Assembly: GCF_000585335.1 (NCBI RefSeq)
Contig: NZ_KK073872.1
Span: forward strand, 1-64,000
DNA: 64,000 bases
Source: Cloacibacillus evryensis DSM 19522
GTDB taxonomy: Bacteria > Synergistota > Synergistia > Synergistales > Synergistaceae
Direction of reading: 5' to 3'
The notes below the pieces were generated by a model that did not search any database, was not told the origin of the DNA, and saw only the letters and a list, made by a program, of their open reading frames with translations. Below are positions 1 to 8,507 of this stretch, in pieces. Every line of letters starts with the position of its first letter. Position 1 is the stretch's first letter. A program made the translations under genes and the position numbers.

Positions 1-489
1 TTAGTTTTCTGAATCTCACTAAATTACACACAAGGATTATTCACATCATGTGGATAATTTTCTGTTTTTCCTCGCCCTTTATCGCTTAATCGCTGTTTAT
101 TGCATTCCTGTTACATTCATATAAAACTATACTTTTATATTCTCCGATGTATTGTTACAAATATTTTATGTTTTATCCACACTATCCACACCGGAGCACA
201 TATATTTTTTTATATCCCGTTTTATTGTAAAAAAAGAGTATCATCAAATATTATCAAACTTTGGGGTTTTTATTTTTTTCAGCGAGAGCTGGCTCTGTTA
301 CCGGTTTTTTATCGTTGTCAACATTTTTGTGTCTTCGGATGTGTATATGTGAATAACTTTTGTGGATTTCTTTAAAAAAAACGACCCGCCCCCTTGACTT
401 AAAAAAATTTTTATGCCTGGCTGAAAAAAACATCACTTCCACGCCCGAAAGAAATCGTATAAATTTATTTTTTGGTCTTTAGCTGATTC
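1..489. other. AT-rich DnaA-box region upstream of dnaA (oriC flank)
   Basis: There is no convincing gene before dnaA. The stretch is strongly AT-rich and holds DnaA-box matches (TTWTNCACA) at 37-45 (+), 49-57 (-, TGTGGATAA), 173-181 (+, TTATCCACA) and 348-356 (-, TGTGAATAA), with a one-mismatch box at 182-190. Together with the boxes downstream of dnaA it looks like one flank of a bipartite bacterial origin and an autoregulated dnaA promoter region. Short open frames here are low-complexity AT-rich noise. Origin function is inferred from box density and the position next to dnaA. Confidence 0.65.
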
Positions 490-546
490 ATGATAAAATC
501 TCTAGTTGGAAGAATCTCTATTTCATCTTCTGTTGGAGTGAACCGA

Positions 547-1881
547 ATGGATCTAGACATTATTTGGAAAGAGTACTACAAGTACTGCATGGAAAAGCTT
601 GGTACTGAGGACAAGACGGCGGAGATATATCTCCAGACATGCATGCCGCTCTCGCTTGACGACGGCGTGCTGACGCTGGACGTCGCCACCCAGTTTGCGA
701 TGGATCAGATAAACTCGAGATACCTCGCAAGAATGAGGGAACTCCTCATAGAGACCAGCTTCGGCACGGATGTAAGGCTCAGGGTATCTTCCGACCAGCC
801 GGAGGATACGAGGGTCCAGGAACCCCAGCCCAAAGCCCAGCCGCCAAAGCCAGCATCCGGGCGCAACGGACTTAATCCGAATTATGTCTTCTCGACATTC
901 GTCGTCGGAAAGTCAAACCGGCTTCCCCATGCCGCCAGCCTTGCCGTCGCTGAATCTCCCGGAAACACGTACAACCCCTTTTTCATCTGGGGAAAGGTGG
1001 GCCTCGGCAAGACCCACCTCATGCACGCCATAGGACATCATATTGAGGCAACAAACAATAACACAAAAATACTTTATGTCAGTGCCGAAAAATTCACCAA
1101 CGACCTGATCACCGCGATAAGAAACAACACCAATCAGGAGTTTCGCGCGCGTTACCGCGAGCTGGATGTGCTGATGATAGACGACGTGCAGTTCATCGCC
1201 GGCAAAGAGCAGACGCAGGAAGAGTTTTTCTGGACGTTCAATACTCTGCACGACGCGAAAAAACAGATAATAATAAGCGCCGACCGGCCCCCCAAGGACA
1301 TAGAGGGGATCGCCGACAGACTTGTGTCGCGCTTTGAATGGGGGCTCGTCACCGACATACAGCCGCCTGATCTTGAGACGCGCGTCGCCATACTGCAGAA
1401 AAAGGCCGAGATGAAGAAGTACATGAACATCCCGGAGGATGTCATTATGTTCATCGCGCAAAACATACCGAGCAACATACGCGAACTCGAGGGCTCGCTG
1501 AACAGGATCGTCGCCTGTTCGGACCTCAACCACGAGCCAATAAACATAGAGAACGCCAGCGTCTGGCTGAAGGACCTGATCAAGGAGCACCCGGTCGGAA
1601 CGGTGAGCATCGGCCTGATACAGCAGATGACGGCGGAGGCCTTCGGCTTCTCCGTCGAAGAGCTGCTCTCCAAGAAGAGGACGGCAGACCTTGCCCTCGC
1701 GCGCCAGGCGGCGATGTATGTGGCGCGCAACAAGACAAACGAGGCGCTGATCCAGATCGCCTACGCCTTTAACAAGAAGGATCATACCGTCGTCATCCAT
1801 GCCTGCAGGAAGATCGCCGAACTGATAAAGACCGACCTCAGGATACGCTCTTTTGTGGATAACATTGTGAATAAGTTATGA
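547..1881 (+). CDS. dnaA: Chromosomal replication initiator protein DnaA
   Basis: DnaA is the AAA+ protein that binds DnaA boxes and melts the origin. The chosen ATG at 547 follows a GGAGTG ribosome site and gives the family-typical start MDLDIIWKEY (444 aa); an in-frame ATG at 490 would add 19 unusual residues. Domain I is followed by a Pro/Gln-rich linker at about residues 85-105. The Walker A loop GKVGLGKTH is at about 149-157, and Walker B (LMIDDVQF, Asp pair near 212) follows. The C-terminal helix-turn-helix carries the box-binding signature KKDHTVVIHACRKI. DnaA boxes lie within its last codons (1854-1862, 1866-1874). It heads the dnaA-dnaN-recF block. Confidence 0.98.
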   Translation: MDLDIIWKEYYKYCMEKLGTEDKTAEIYLQTCMPLSLDDGVLTLDVATQFAMDQINSRYLARMRELLIETSFGTDVRLRVSSDQPEDTRVQEPQPKAQPPKPASGRNGLNPNYVFSTFVVGKSNRLPHAASLAVAESPGNTYNPFFIWGKVGLGKTHLMHAIGHHIEATNNNTKILYVSAEKFTNDLITAIRNNTNQEFRARYRELDVLMIDDVQFIAGKEQTQEEFFWTFNTLHDAKKQIIISADRPPKDIEGIADRLVSRFEWGLVTDIQPPDLETRVAILQKKAEMKKYMNIPEDVIMFIAQNIPSNIRELEGSLNRIVACSDLNHEPINIENASVWLKDLIKEHPVGTVSIGLIQQMTAEAFGFSVEELLSKKRTADLALARQAAMYVARNKTNEALIQIAYAFNKKDHTVVIHACRKIAELIKTDLRIRSFVDNIVNKL

Positions 1882-2039
1882 TTTTTTGCGCAAAAATGGT
1901 GTGCTGATTTGTGGGCAGTTTTAGATTACGAATTTTCCACACAAAAATTGTGGATAATGTGAATAAGTTTGTGAATTAACAAAAAGCTTTTGCACATTGA
2001 AAAATTGCGTCACGGCGGGGCATAAAGTACTTTTCCACA
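1854..2039. other. Candidate oriC: DnaA-box cluster between dnaA and dnaN
   Basis: Six DnaA-box matches are packed into less than 190 bp: 1854-1862 and 1866-1874 (both -, TGTGGATAA and TGTGAATAA), 1933-1941 (+, TTTTCCACA), 1949-1957 and 1958-1966 (both -, directly adjacent), and 2031-2039 (+, TTTTCCACA). The remaining DNA to dnaN is AT-rich (about 2061-2098) and could be an unwinding element. The dnaA-dnaN gap is the classic origin site. The boxes are seen directly; origin activity is inferred. Confidence 0.75.
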
Positions 2040-2110
2040 TTTCCACAGCCCCTACGACGACGAATACGATTTTATTTATAAATAAGGTGTATTAATAGGA
2101 GGGCTCGTCT

Positions 2111-3277
2111 ATGAAGCTTACAATCAACAAAAAGCAGTTCCTTGCAAGCTGGGGTCTCGCCGAAAGAAGCACGTCCGCCTCCGGGTCGGTAAGCATTCTC
2201 TCGTCAATCCTCGTCAAGGCCGGCTTTGAGTCGGTACTGCTGCAGGCAACCGACATAAAGACGTCGATAATCTGCTTTGCGTCCGGTGTTACCGTAAATG
2301 AACCGGGAGAGGCCGTGTTTCCCATCAAGATGGTCAGCGACCTCTTTAAGAAAGCGCCGGGAGAGGAATTTACCGTCGAGGTGAACGAGGGAAGGGTCAC
2401 GCTGAGAGCCGGCAGGAGTAAATATAACTTCTCAAGCTACCCCGTGCGTGAATTTCCCGCGCTGCCCTCCTCGGACAACGCCGGCGTCTTCTGCAGGCTG
2501 TCGGCGGCGGACCTCGCTAAGGTGATCGACGAGGGGACTCTCGCGGCCTCGACCGGCGAGGAGTTTCCGCTCTATCTCTCTTCGGCAAATCTGCAGATAT
2601 CGCAGAACAGGCTGAGCATCATCTCCACCGACACGAGAAGGCTCGCTATTTCTTCCGCGCTGGCGGCCGACGGCGTCGAAGACGCGGCCGCGCTGCTGCC
2701 GATGAAGGGTGTAAAGGAGTTGCAGAGGATTCTCGGCTCGCTGAATCCGGAGACGGAGGTAAAGGTACTGTATGACAGCGCGCAGTTTTATTTCAAGACC
2801 GATACGCTCGAATTCACCGTCCGCCGCGTGGAGTCGAAGTTCCCGCCGTATGAGAAGATACTGCCGAAAAACAGCACTCTCAACGTCGTTACCGACAGGG
2901 GCTCCCTTATATCGGCCCTTGAGCGCGTCGACGTCATCGTGCGGGATTTTAACCGCATGGTGGTCCTCGACATCATCCCCGGCGCGGAGATCGTGCTGCT
3001 CGCCAAGGCCCCTGATTTCGGGCAGGCCAAAGAGGAGATAGGCGCCGAGGCCGAGGGCGAAAAGCTGAGGATCGCCGTCAATTCTAAGTTCTTCCTCGAG
3101 GCCCTCAAGGTCATGAGGGACCCGGAGGTAAAGCTTTCTTTCAACGGCCAGGCCGGACATATGGCGGTAAAACGCGGCGACAGCGACGATTTCTTATGTC
3201 TCATCGCGCCGATCAACCTCTCTGAGGAAGAACTCAGGATGTTTGATATGGAGCAAAACGGGACGGATGGGATTTAG
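2111..3277 (+). CDS. dnaN: DNA polymerase III beta subunit (sliding clamp)
   Basis: The beta clamp forms a dimeric ring that tethers DNA polymerase III to the template. The 388-aa product has the usual clamp length and three-repeat pattern. It begins MKLTINKKQFLASW and ends with a clamp-like segment rich in acidic residues, though the last residues (FDMEQNGTDGI) extend beyond the usual terminal -R-L. The start is supported by GGAGGG about seven bases upstream. It lies 229 bp after dnaA across the candidate origin and overlaps recF by 11 bp, so the two are probably translationally coupled. Confidence 0.97.
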   Translation: MKLTINKKQFLASWGLAERSTSASGSVSILSSILVKAGFESVLLQATDIKTSIICFASGVTVNEPGEAVFPIKMVSDLFKKAPGEEFTVEVNEGRVTLRAGRSKYNFSSYPVREFPALPSSDNAGVFCRLSAADLAKVIDEGTLAASTGEEFPLYLSSANLQISQNRLSIISTDTRRLAISSALAADGVEDAAALLPMKGVKELQRILGSLNPETEVKVLYDSAQFYFKTDTLEFTVRRVESKFPPYEKILPKNSTLNVVTDRGSLISALERVDVIVRDFNRMVVLDIIPGAEIVLLAKAPDFGQAKEEIGAEAEGEKLRIAVNSKFFLEALKVMRDPEVKLSFNGQAGHMAVKRGDSDDFLCLIAPINLSEEELRMFDMEQNGTDGI

Positions 3278-4334
3278 CCGGGTTCGATTCAATAATTTTA
3301 AAAACCTTGAGCCCCGGGAGATGAGATGGTCCCCGGGGCTGAATTTACTGACGGGGGAAAACGGCGCCGGCAAGACGAACATCCTCGAGGGGATCAACAT
3401 AATATCCGGGTGGGGGCCGCTTGAACGCGGCACGAAGGCCCTCTCCATGCCGACCTGGGGGAGCGGCTCGTCTGATGTGCAGCTGACGGGAGAGCTTGAA
3501 TCCGGCGGGATAATCCGCGTTAAAATTTCGCGCCGCTACATGCTGCGGCTCGACGACAAGGCCGTTACCGCCGCCGATCTGCGCTGGAACATCCCCGTGC
3601 TGACCTTCCTTCCCGACGACATGTCGATCGTGGAGGGATCGTCGGTATTTCGCAGAAGGCTGCTCGATATGCTGCTGGCCCTGATACTCCCCTCTTACGC
3701 GATGAGGCTCGCCGAATACCGGCGCGGCGTCCGCCAGAAGGCCTTCTTTCTCAAGCGCGGCATGCCGGCGATGATCGCCGACCGGGCGCTTCTGCCGTTA
3801 GCCTCCTGGATATGGCGTATGCGCGAAGAGGGGGTAAAACTGCTCTCGTCGTGCCTCGAGGGGATGAGCGAATTAACGCCGGCCAGGATCACGCTCTCGC
3901 TGAAGAGGGGCGGAGCCGGTTTTGACGACGACTGCGAGGACGACTACACGAAGGCGGTCATCGCGAACAGGGGCCGCGAGGCGGCGGTAAGATTTCCCGT
4001 CGTCGGGCCGCACCGAGACGATATCATGATCACTGCCGGCGACAGGCCGGCCTCCGAGGCGTTGAGCCGCGGCCTCAGGCGCCGTACGGCGATAGCGCTG
4101 ATGCTCGCCGCGGCCGACGGCGTAAAGAGAAAGATCGGCCGCGATCCGGTGCTTTTGCTCGACGAAGTCACGGCGGAACTTGACTCTTCCGGACGTTCGC
4201 TTCTCTTCGAGGCGCTGCTCTCGCGCGGGACTCAGGTGTTCGCGGCTACCGCCGAACCCTTCTGCGAGAATTTTCCCGGCCTCATTCACAAAGTTTCCGG
4301 AGGACGGATAACGGAAAGCCGCGAAAACCGATAA
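3267..4334 (+). CDS. recF: DNA replication and repair protein RecF
   Basis: RecF is an SMC-like ATPase that helps load RecA at single-strand gaps. The N-terminal Walker A GENGAGKTN is at about residues 32-40, and near the C-terminus LLLDEVTAELD supplies the Walker B/D-loop. I chose the ATG at 3267 (start MGFSRVRFNNFKNLEP, 355 aa), because RecF proteins usually begin just before the VRFNNFKN strand; an in-frame ATG at 3243 would add eight residues and lengthen the overlap with dnaN. It sits in the conserved dnaA-dnaN-recF order. A 38-bp gap separates it from mnmG. Confidence 0.95.
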   Translation: MGFSRVRFNNFKNLEPREMRWSPGLNLLTGENGAGKTNILEGINIISGWGPLERGTKALSMPTWGSGSSDVQLTGELESGGIIRVKISRRYMLRLDDKAVTAADLRWNIPVLTFLPDDMSIVEGSSVFRRRLLDMLLALILPSYAMRLAEYRRGVRQKAFFLKRGMPAMIADRALLPLASWIWRMREEGVKLLSSCLEGMSELTPARITLSLKRGGAGFDDDCEDDYTKAVIANRGREAAVRFPVVGPHRDDIMITAGDRPASEALSRGLRRRTAIALMLAAADGVKRKIGRDPVLLLDEVTAELDSSGRSLLFEALLSRGTQVFAATAEPFCENFPGLIHKVSGGRITESRENR

Positions 4335-4372
4335 AACTACGGAATTTTTTTATATTTTACGAAAGGCGAAAG

Positions 4373-6253
4373 ATGCGGATAAACGACAGATATGACGTAA
4401 TAACCATCGGCGCGGGACACGCCGGATGCGAGGCGGCGCTGGCCGCGGCGAGGATGGGCGCGCGCACGCTGCTCATATGCCTGTACCTCGACAGCATCGC
4501 GATGATGCCCTGCAACCCCTCCATCGGCGGACCGGCCAAAGGACATATGGTGAGGGAAATAGACGCCCTCGGCGGCGAATGCGCGGCGGCGGCGGACGAC
4601 GCCACGCGGCATCTGCGCTGGCTGAACACCTCTAAAGGGGCGGCTGTGCGCACCCTGCGCGCGCAGTGCAGCCCGAGGCGCTACAGCGATCATTACCGCG
4701 CGGCGCTGCTGTCGGAAAAGAACCTTGAGCTGCACCAGGCGCAGGCCGCGGAGCTCGTCATCGAGCGCGGCGAGGCGCGCGGCGTCAAAATAAAGACGGG
4801 ACAGATATTTTACGCTGACTGCGTGATACTCGCCACCGGCACATACCTCGATTCAAAGATACATATCGGCATGACCTGCCATAAATCGGGCCCGCTGGGG
4901 ATGGTAGCCTCGACGGAATTCGCGCGGAGCCTGCGCAAAAGCGGCCTCGAGATCGGGCGCCTGCGTACCGACACGACGCCGAGGCTGCATTTCGACACGA
5001 TAGACTGGGATTCCCTCGACTGTCAGCGCAGCATCGCGGAGCCGCAGGCCTTCTCCCATTTTGGGCCGAAGCGGGTGTATGACGAGATGATATGCGGGCT
5101 TACGCGTACCAACGCGGAAACTCACAGAATAATCAAAAAATATTTTTCCGAATCCCCCCTCTATATGGGCAGGCTGGATACGGAAGGGCCCAGATATTGC
5201 CCCTCCATCGACGACAAGATAATGAAGTTCCCCGAAAAGGATACCCATCCCATCTTTCTCGAACCGATATCCTCCGAGGGCCGTGAGGTCTATGTCCAGA
5301 ATTTTTCCACCTCGATGTGCCTTGAGGCGCAGTTTGAAAGCATAAAGACGATCAAGGGATGCGAACACGCCCATATCCTGCGTCCCGGCTACGCCATAGA
5401 GTATGATTTCGTCATTCCCACGCAGCTGAACCCCTGGCTGGAGACGAAGCCGGTGAAAAACCTGTTCCTCGCGGGACAGATAAACGGCACCTCGGGATAC
5501 GAAGAGGCGGCGGCGCAGGGGCTGATCGCCGGCGTCAACGCCGCGCTGCGCGTAAAGGGGGAGGAGCCCTTCGTGCTGCGGCGCGACGAGGCATACATCG
5601 GCGTACTGATAGACGACCTCGTGACGAAGGGGACGGGCGAACCATACAGGATGCTCACCAGCCGCTGTGAATACAGGCTCCTGCTGCGCCACGACAACGC
5701 CGCCGCCCGCCTCTGCGGGGCCGGTCGCCGCGTCGGGCTCCTTTCAGACGAAAAATACGGACGCTTCCGCGCGATGGCCGAGGCCGGAGAGGCCGAAGAG
5801 ATACGTCTTGAAGGATTGAAGATCCCTCCCACCGCCGAGGTCAACGAAAAACTGGCCGCGATATCCTCCTCGCCGCTTGACGAAGGGATATCGGCGAAAA
5901 ACCTTCTGCGGCGTCCGGAGGTAAGCTGGGCCTTCATCGCCGCCCTTACCGGCTCGGAACTCGATCCTGAATACGGTGAAAAGATCGCGAACGAGCTCAA
6001 ATATGAGGGCTATATCAGCCGCCAGCAGAGGCAGGTCGAAAAATTCCGGCGCATGGAACAGCTTAAAATACCGGCCTATATCGATTTCGGCGAGATCCGC
6101 GGCCTCTCCGCCGAAGGATGCGGAAAACTTGAAAAAATCAGACCGGCGACGCTTGGCCAGGCCTCGCGCATCCCCGGAGTGCCGCCGACCGATATACAGC
6201 TTTTGTGGGTCGCGATAGAGAACGGGCGCAGGAAACAGAATGAAAAAGGTTGA
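4373..6253 (+). CDS. mnmG: tRNA uridine-5-carboxymethylaminomethyl modification enzyme MnmG (GidA)
   Basis: MnmG, with MnmE, installs the (carboxymethyl)aminomethyl group at U34 of certain tRNAs using FAD. The 626-aa product starts with the dinucleotide-binding motif IGAGHAGCEAA (about residues 12-22). It contains the family signatures CNPSIGGPAKGH (about 43-54) and GYEEAAAQGLIAGVNAA (about 374-390), and ends in the C-terminal MnmE/tRNA-interacting helical domain. The length matches the family. It overlaps the following DciA-like gene by 14 bp. mnmE is not in the window. Confidence 0.97.
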   Translation: MRINDRYDVITIGAGHAGCEAALAAARMGARTLLICLYLDSIAMMPCNPSIGGPAKGHMVREIDALGGECAAAADDATRHLRWLNTSKGAAVRTLRAQCSPRRYSDHYRAALLSEKNLELHQAQAAELVIERGEARGVKIKTGQIFYADCVILATGTYLDSKIHIGMTCHKSGPLGMVASTEFARSLRKSGLEIGRLRTDTTPRLHFDTIDWDSLDCQRSIAEPQAFSHFGPKRVYDEMICGLTRTNAETHRIIKKYFSESPLYMGRLDTEGPRYCPSIDDKIMKFPEKDTHPIFLEPISSEGREVYVQNFSTSMCLEAQFESIKTIKGCEHAHILRPGYAIEYDFVIPTQLNPWLETKPVKNLFLAGQINGTSGYEEAAAQGLIAGVNAALRVKGEEPFVLRRDEAYIGVLIDDLVTKGTGEPYRMLTSRCEYRLLLRHDNAAARLCGAGRRVGLLSDEKYGRFRAMAEAGEAEEIRLEGLKIPPTAEVNEKLAAISSSPLDEGISAKNLLRRPEVSWAFIAALTGSELDPEYGEKIANELKYEGYISRQQRQVEKFRRMEQLKIPAYIDFGEIRGLSAEGCGKLEKIRPATLGQASRIPGVPPTDIQLLWVAIENGRRKQNEKG

Positions 6254-6773
6254 CGGAGCCAGAGCCGCCGGCGATATATTCAGAGAGGTGACAAAGAGCG
6301 GGGGACGGCCCGCGGCCGACTCCGAAAGATGGGCGCAGCTCTCGCTCTCCGTCAAACTCGCCGAGCTGGAAGAGCGCTGGGAAGAGATCGCCGGCTCGCC
6401 TCTGGCGCAAAAGAGCCAGCTCGCCGTCTGTGAATTCGCGGGCGAGGTGATGACGCTCACAGTCAACGTCTCGGAGCAGAGCATCCTGTCGGCGGTGCGG
6501 TTCCGCCGCGCACAGGTTGAAAAGCGGCTGGCGGCGTTCTTCGGGTGCAAAAAGATCAAAGTGGACTTTCGCGTCGGGCCGGTAATACGGCATTCGCAGG
6601 CCCAGCCGCCCCTGCCGTCGTACAAAAGGCGCGCCCCCGTCGTCCTCTCCGAGGAGGACGTCGAGGCGGAGAAGCGGGATTTTGAGGAATCCGGCCTCTC
6701 CGGGGAACTTGCGCTGAGAATGGCGCGCGTCAAGCTTTCACTGGAAAAACTTTCGCGGAGATCGTCAGGTTAA
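6240..6773 (+). CDS. DUF721 / DciA-like protein
   Basis: This 177-aa protein matches the DUF721 (DciA) pattern: a compact domain (about residues 30-110) with LEERWEEIAGSPLAQKSQ, then LTVNVSEQSILSAVRFR and a short Lys-rich strand. DciA is the ancestral loader or recruiter of the replicative helicase in bacteria lacking DnaC/DnaI. Position in the origin block, overlapping mnmG by 14 bp, fits a replication role. The C-terminal 60 residues are charged and probably flexible. Family assignment is by pattern; the helicase-loading role is inferred. Confidence 0.75.
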   Translation: MKKVDGARAAGDIFREVTKSGGRPAADSERWAQLSLSVKLAELEERWEEIAGSPLAQKSQLAVCEFAGEVMTLTVNVSEQSILSAVRFRRAQVEKRLAAFFGCKKIKVDFRVGPVIRHSQAQPPLPSYKRRAPVVLSEEDVEAEKRDFEESGLSGELALRMARVKLSLEKLSRRSSG

Positions 6774-6862
6774 CGATAAATACATTTTTATACCTGTAAT
6801 CAGACGGAAAATAATAATAAAGATATGTATTTTTACTCTTATATACACAAAAGGGATAGTTT

Positions 6863-6922
6863 ATGATAGAATTAGTGTGGGTAATTAAAAAACAATATAA
6901 AAATCTAATAATGGAGGAATAG
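6863..6922 (+). CDS. Possible 19-aa leader peptide ahead of superoxide reductase
   Basis: An ATG at 6863, preceded by an AAAGGGA ribosome site, opens 19 codons (MIELVWVIKKQYKNLIMEE) and stops with TAG at 6920-6922, two bases before the superoxide reductase ATG. Its last codons contain the downstream gene's ribosome site (GGAGGAA). This is the geometry of a translationally coupled leader. It may also be chance in AT-rich DNA, since no homologue is recognisable by eye. Confidence 0.25.
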   Translation: MIELVWVIKKQYKNLIMEE

Positions 6923-6924
6923 AA

Positions 6925-7320
6925 ATGAAAATCGGAGAAGTAATGAGAGACGGAGATTTTAAAGCTGAGAAACATGTGCCGACGATAGAGGCCCCCGAGA
7001 AGGTAAAATTGGGAGAAGAGGCGCTCGTAAAGGTAATGGTGGGACAGGAGATCAAGCACCCGAACACCCCGCTCCATCACATCCGCTGGATCCAGCTCTA
7101 TTTTAAGCCCGACGACGCCACCCCCGTCATCGAAGTCGCGAAGTTTGACTACAGCGCCCACAGCGACACGATGAATCCAGACATGCCGGGCTGCGCAGCG
7201 GCCGATCCGGCCAGCTGCGTAAAAGTCAAGCTGACAAAGTCCGGGACGTTCATCGCCGTCAGCTACTGCAATATCCACGGCCTTTGGGAGAGCGCGAAGA
7301 AGATCGAAGTCGAGGCGTAG
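6925..7320 (+). CDS. Class II superoxide reductase (neelaredoxin type)
   Basis: Superoxide reductase converts superoxide to hydrogen peroxide without making oxygen, a typical anaerobe defence in the cytoplasm. The 131-aa product has the single-iron centre ligands in order: His in EKHVP (about residue 17), His in IKHPNTPLHH (about 43 and 48-49), Cys and His in SYCNIHG (about 116 and 119). The N-terminal rubredoxin-like desulforedoxin domain of class I enzymes is absent, so this is class II. The start is supported by GGAGGAA. A strong hairpin follows (7347-7378). Electron donors are not adjacent. Confidence 0.93.
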   Translation: MKIGEVMRDGDFKAEKHVPTIEAPEKVKLGEEALVKVMVGQEIKHPNTPLHHIRWIQLYFKPDDATPVIEVAKFDYSAHSDTMNPDMPGCAAADPASCVKVKLTKSGTFIAVSYCNIHGLWESAKKIEVEA

Positions 7321-7640
7321 CCTCTGATTTTTAGAGCCCGGTCATGGGCCGCGGCATTCCGTTTGGGATGCCGCGGCCAAGTCTTTTATAAAAAATATAA
7401 AAAGGGCTTTTCACAAAGATAAAGAATTACGGGGCCCGCACGTTATCAACATGTTAATCCACCATTATCTTCAACTTATCCACATCATCCGGCAAAAAAG
7501 GTACGCCTTTAGTCCCCTGACAGTGCAAAAATACGGGCTTGCCCACATATATGTACACATTTTGTGCATAACTCTGTAGATAAGTCGGTGTACAGATGGC
7601 GCGCTTTACTTTATTTTGCCGTCTCAGGCAAGCTGAAAAT
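7321..7640. other. Terminator plus isolated DnaA-box cluster
   Basis: After superoxide reductase a GC hairpin (7347-7357 pairing with 7368-7378) followed by a short T-rich run looks like a terminator. Beyond it, gene-free DNA up to about 7640 carries a perfect DnaA box TTATCCACA at 7476-7484 and a consensus-matching box on the minus strand (TGTGCATAA, 7563-7571), with several near matches between. It could titrate DnaA or be an outlying origin element, 5.4 kb from the dnaA-dnaN cluster. Confidence 0.5.
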
Positions 7641-7696
7641 TATCCAAAGTTCCGATAAATTTTCACGGGAGGCTGAAGCGGACGCCTCGCGTTTAT

Positions 7697-7742
7697 AAAA
7701 AAACCCCGCCGCTGTTTTGTATTCCAGCGGCGGGATTTTTTA
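7697..7742. terminator. Bidirectional rho-independent terminator
   Basis: The arms CCCCGCCGCTG (7704-7714) and CAGCGGCGGG (7725-7734) form a strong stem with A/T runs on both outer sides, so it can stop transcription on either strand. It lies 15-50 bp past the stop codon of the leftward cupin gene. Confidence 0.85.
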
Positions 7743-7756
7743 TATCGCTTTATCCG

Positions 7757-8104
7757 TTATGCGCGCTTTGCGATCGCGGCTCCGAGCACAAGCGTCTCTT
7801 TTCCGGTGTTCTCTATGCCGTGCGAGCGCCCCATGCGGCAGAGCATGATGTCTCCCGCCTTTACCTGCCGGCTTTCGTTCTCTTCGGTATATAGGCCCTC
7901 GCCGCCCATGACGAAGTATACCTCTTCGTTGTCGGCGTGCAGATGATAGCCTACGGACGCTCCCGGCTCCAGTTCAAGGCGGGTCGTCATTATAAAGGCG
8001 CCGTCCTGGTCCGGGATAGTTATCGGGAAGGCCAAAGCGTGTCCCTTTCCGCTGCCTCCCAGTTTTTCTCTCTTTATGCCCTCTTCCTGGTTTTTTAATA
8101 TCAT
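7757..8104 (-). CDS. Small cupin-domain protein
   Basis: This is a 115-aa single-domain cupin. Motif 1 is GYHLHADNEEVYFVMGGEG (about residues 52-70; metal-type His-x-His then Glu) and motif 2 ends in CRMGRSHGIENTG. Small stand-alone cupins commonly bind a metal and a small ligand, but their substrates vary and none can be assigned here. The start ATG follows AAAGGAG. A candidate promoter lies at 8150-8177 and a bidirectional terminator follows the gene, so it is probably monocistronic. Confidence 0.85.
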   Translation of the reverse strand: MILKNQEEGIKREKLGGSGKGHALAFPITIPDQDGAFIMTTRLELEPGASVGYHLHADNEEVYFVMGGEGLYTEENESRQVKAGDIMLCRMGRSHGIENTGKETLVLGAAIAKRA

Positions 8105-8149
8105 CTTAGAGTCTCCTTTTACATTACATTTTTGTTTCTCTCAAAGGAA

Positions 8150-8177
8150 ATTATATTACCTTGACGGCAGATGTCTA
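8150..8177 (-). promoter_or_regulatory. Candidate sigma-70 promoter of the cupin gene
   Basis: On the minus strand TAGACA (8172-8177) and TATAAT (8150-8155) are separated by 16 bp. It is correctly placed about 45 bp before the cupin start. The rest of the 8105-8507 gap shows nothing else I can support. Confidence 0.45.
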
Positions 8178-8507
8178 TTCATTTTTTGAAGGTAAAAGAG
8201 TTAATTATTATTGACTTTTAGTGACTATTATAGACGCGGAGCTGCGCGGCAGAATACGGAAAAGCTGCGAAGAGAAAATTGCGGCCGCTAAAAAATAAGA
8301 CAGGCCGGCGGCGACAGTATCTCCGTATAGATGAAAGACCGGCTGCCGGCAGTTTTCGTCTTCGCGCGGCTCTCCTTTAATTTCAAAAGGCCCTCCGCGT
8401 GATAAAATTATCAGCGGGTTTTTAAAGAAAAAATCAGGCAGAGAGCAAAGATATCTGCCTGTGATCTGGTGCGGTCCGCTCATTTTTTCTATCAGGGGGA
8501 GAGAGTA

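Noticed and set aside
913-1800. Long open frame (295 codons) antisense to dnaA
   Set aside because: It is a shadow of dnaA codon bias, with no family features or ribosome site. The same holds for the many other antisense frames over real genes.
8208-8483. 91-codon minus-strand ORF in the cupin/DUF362 gap
   Set aside because: No ribosome site, no recognisable domain, and composition like non-coding DNA.
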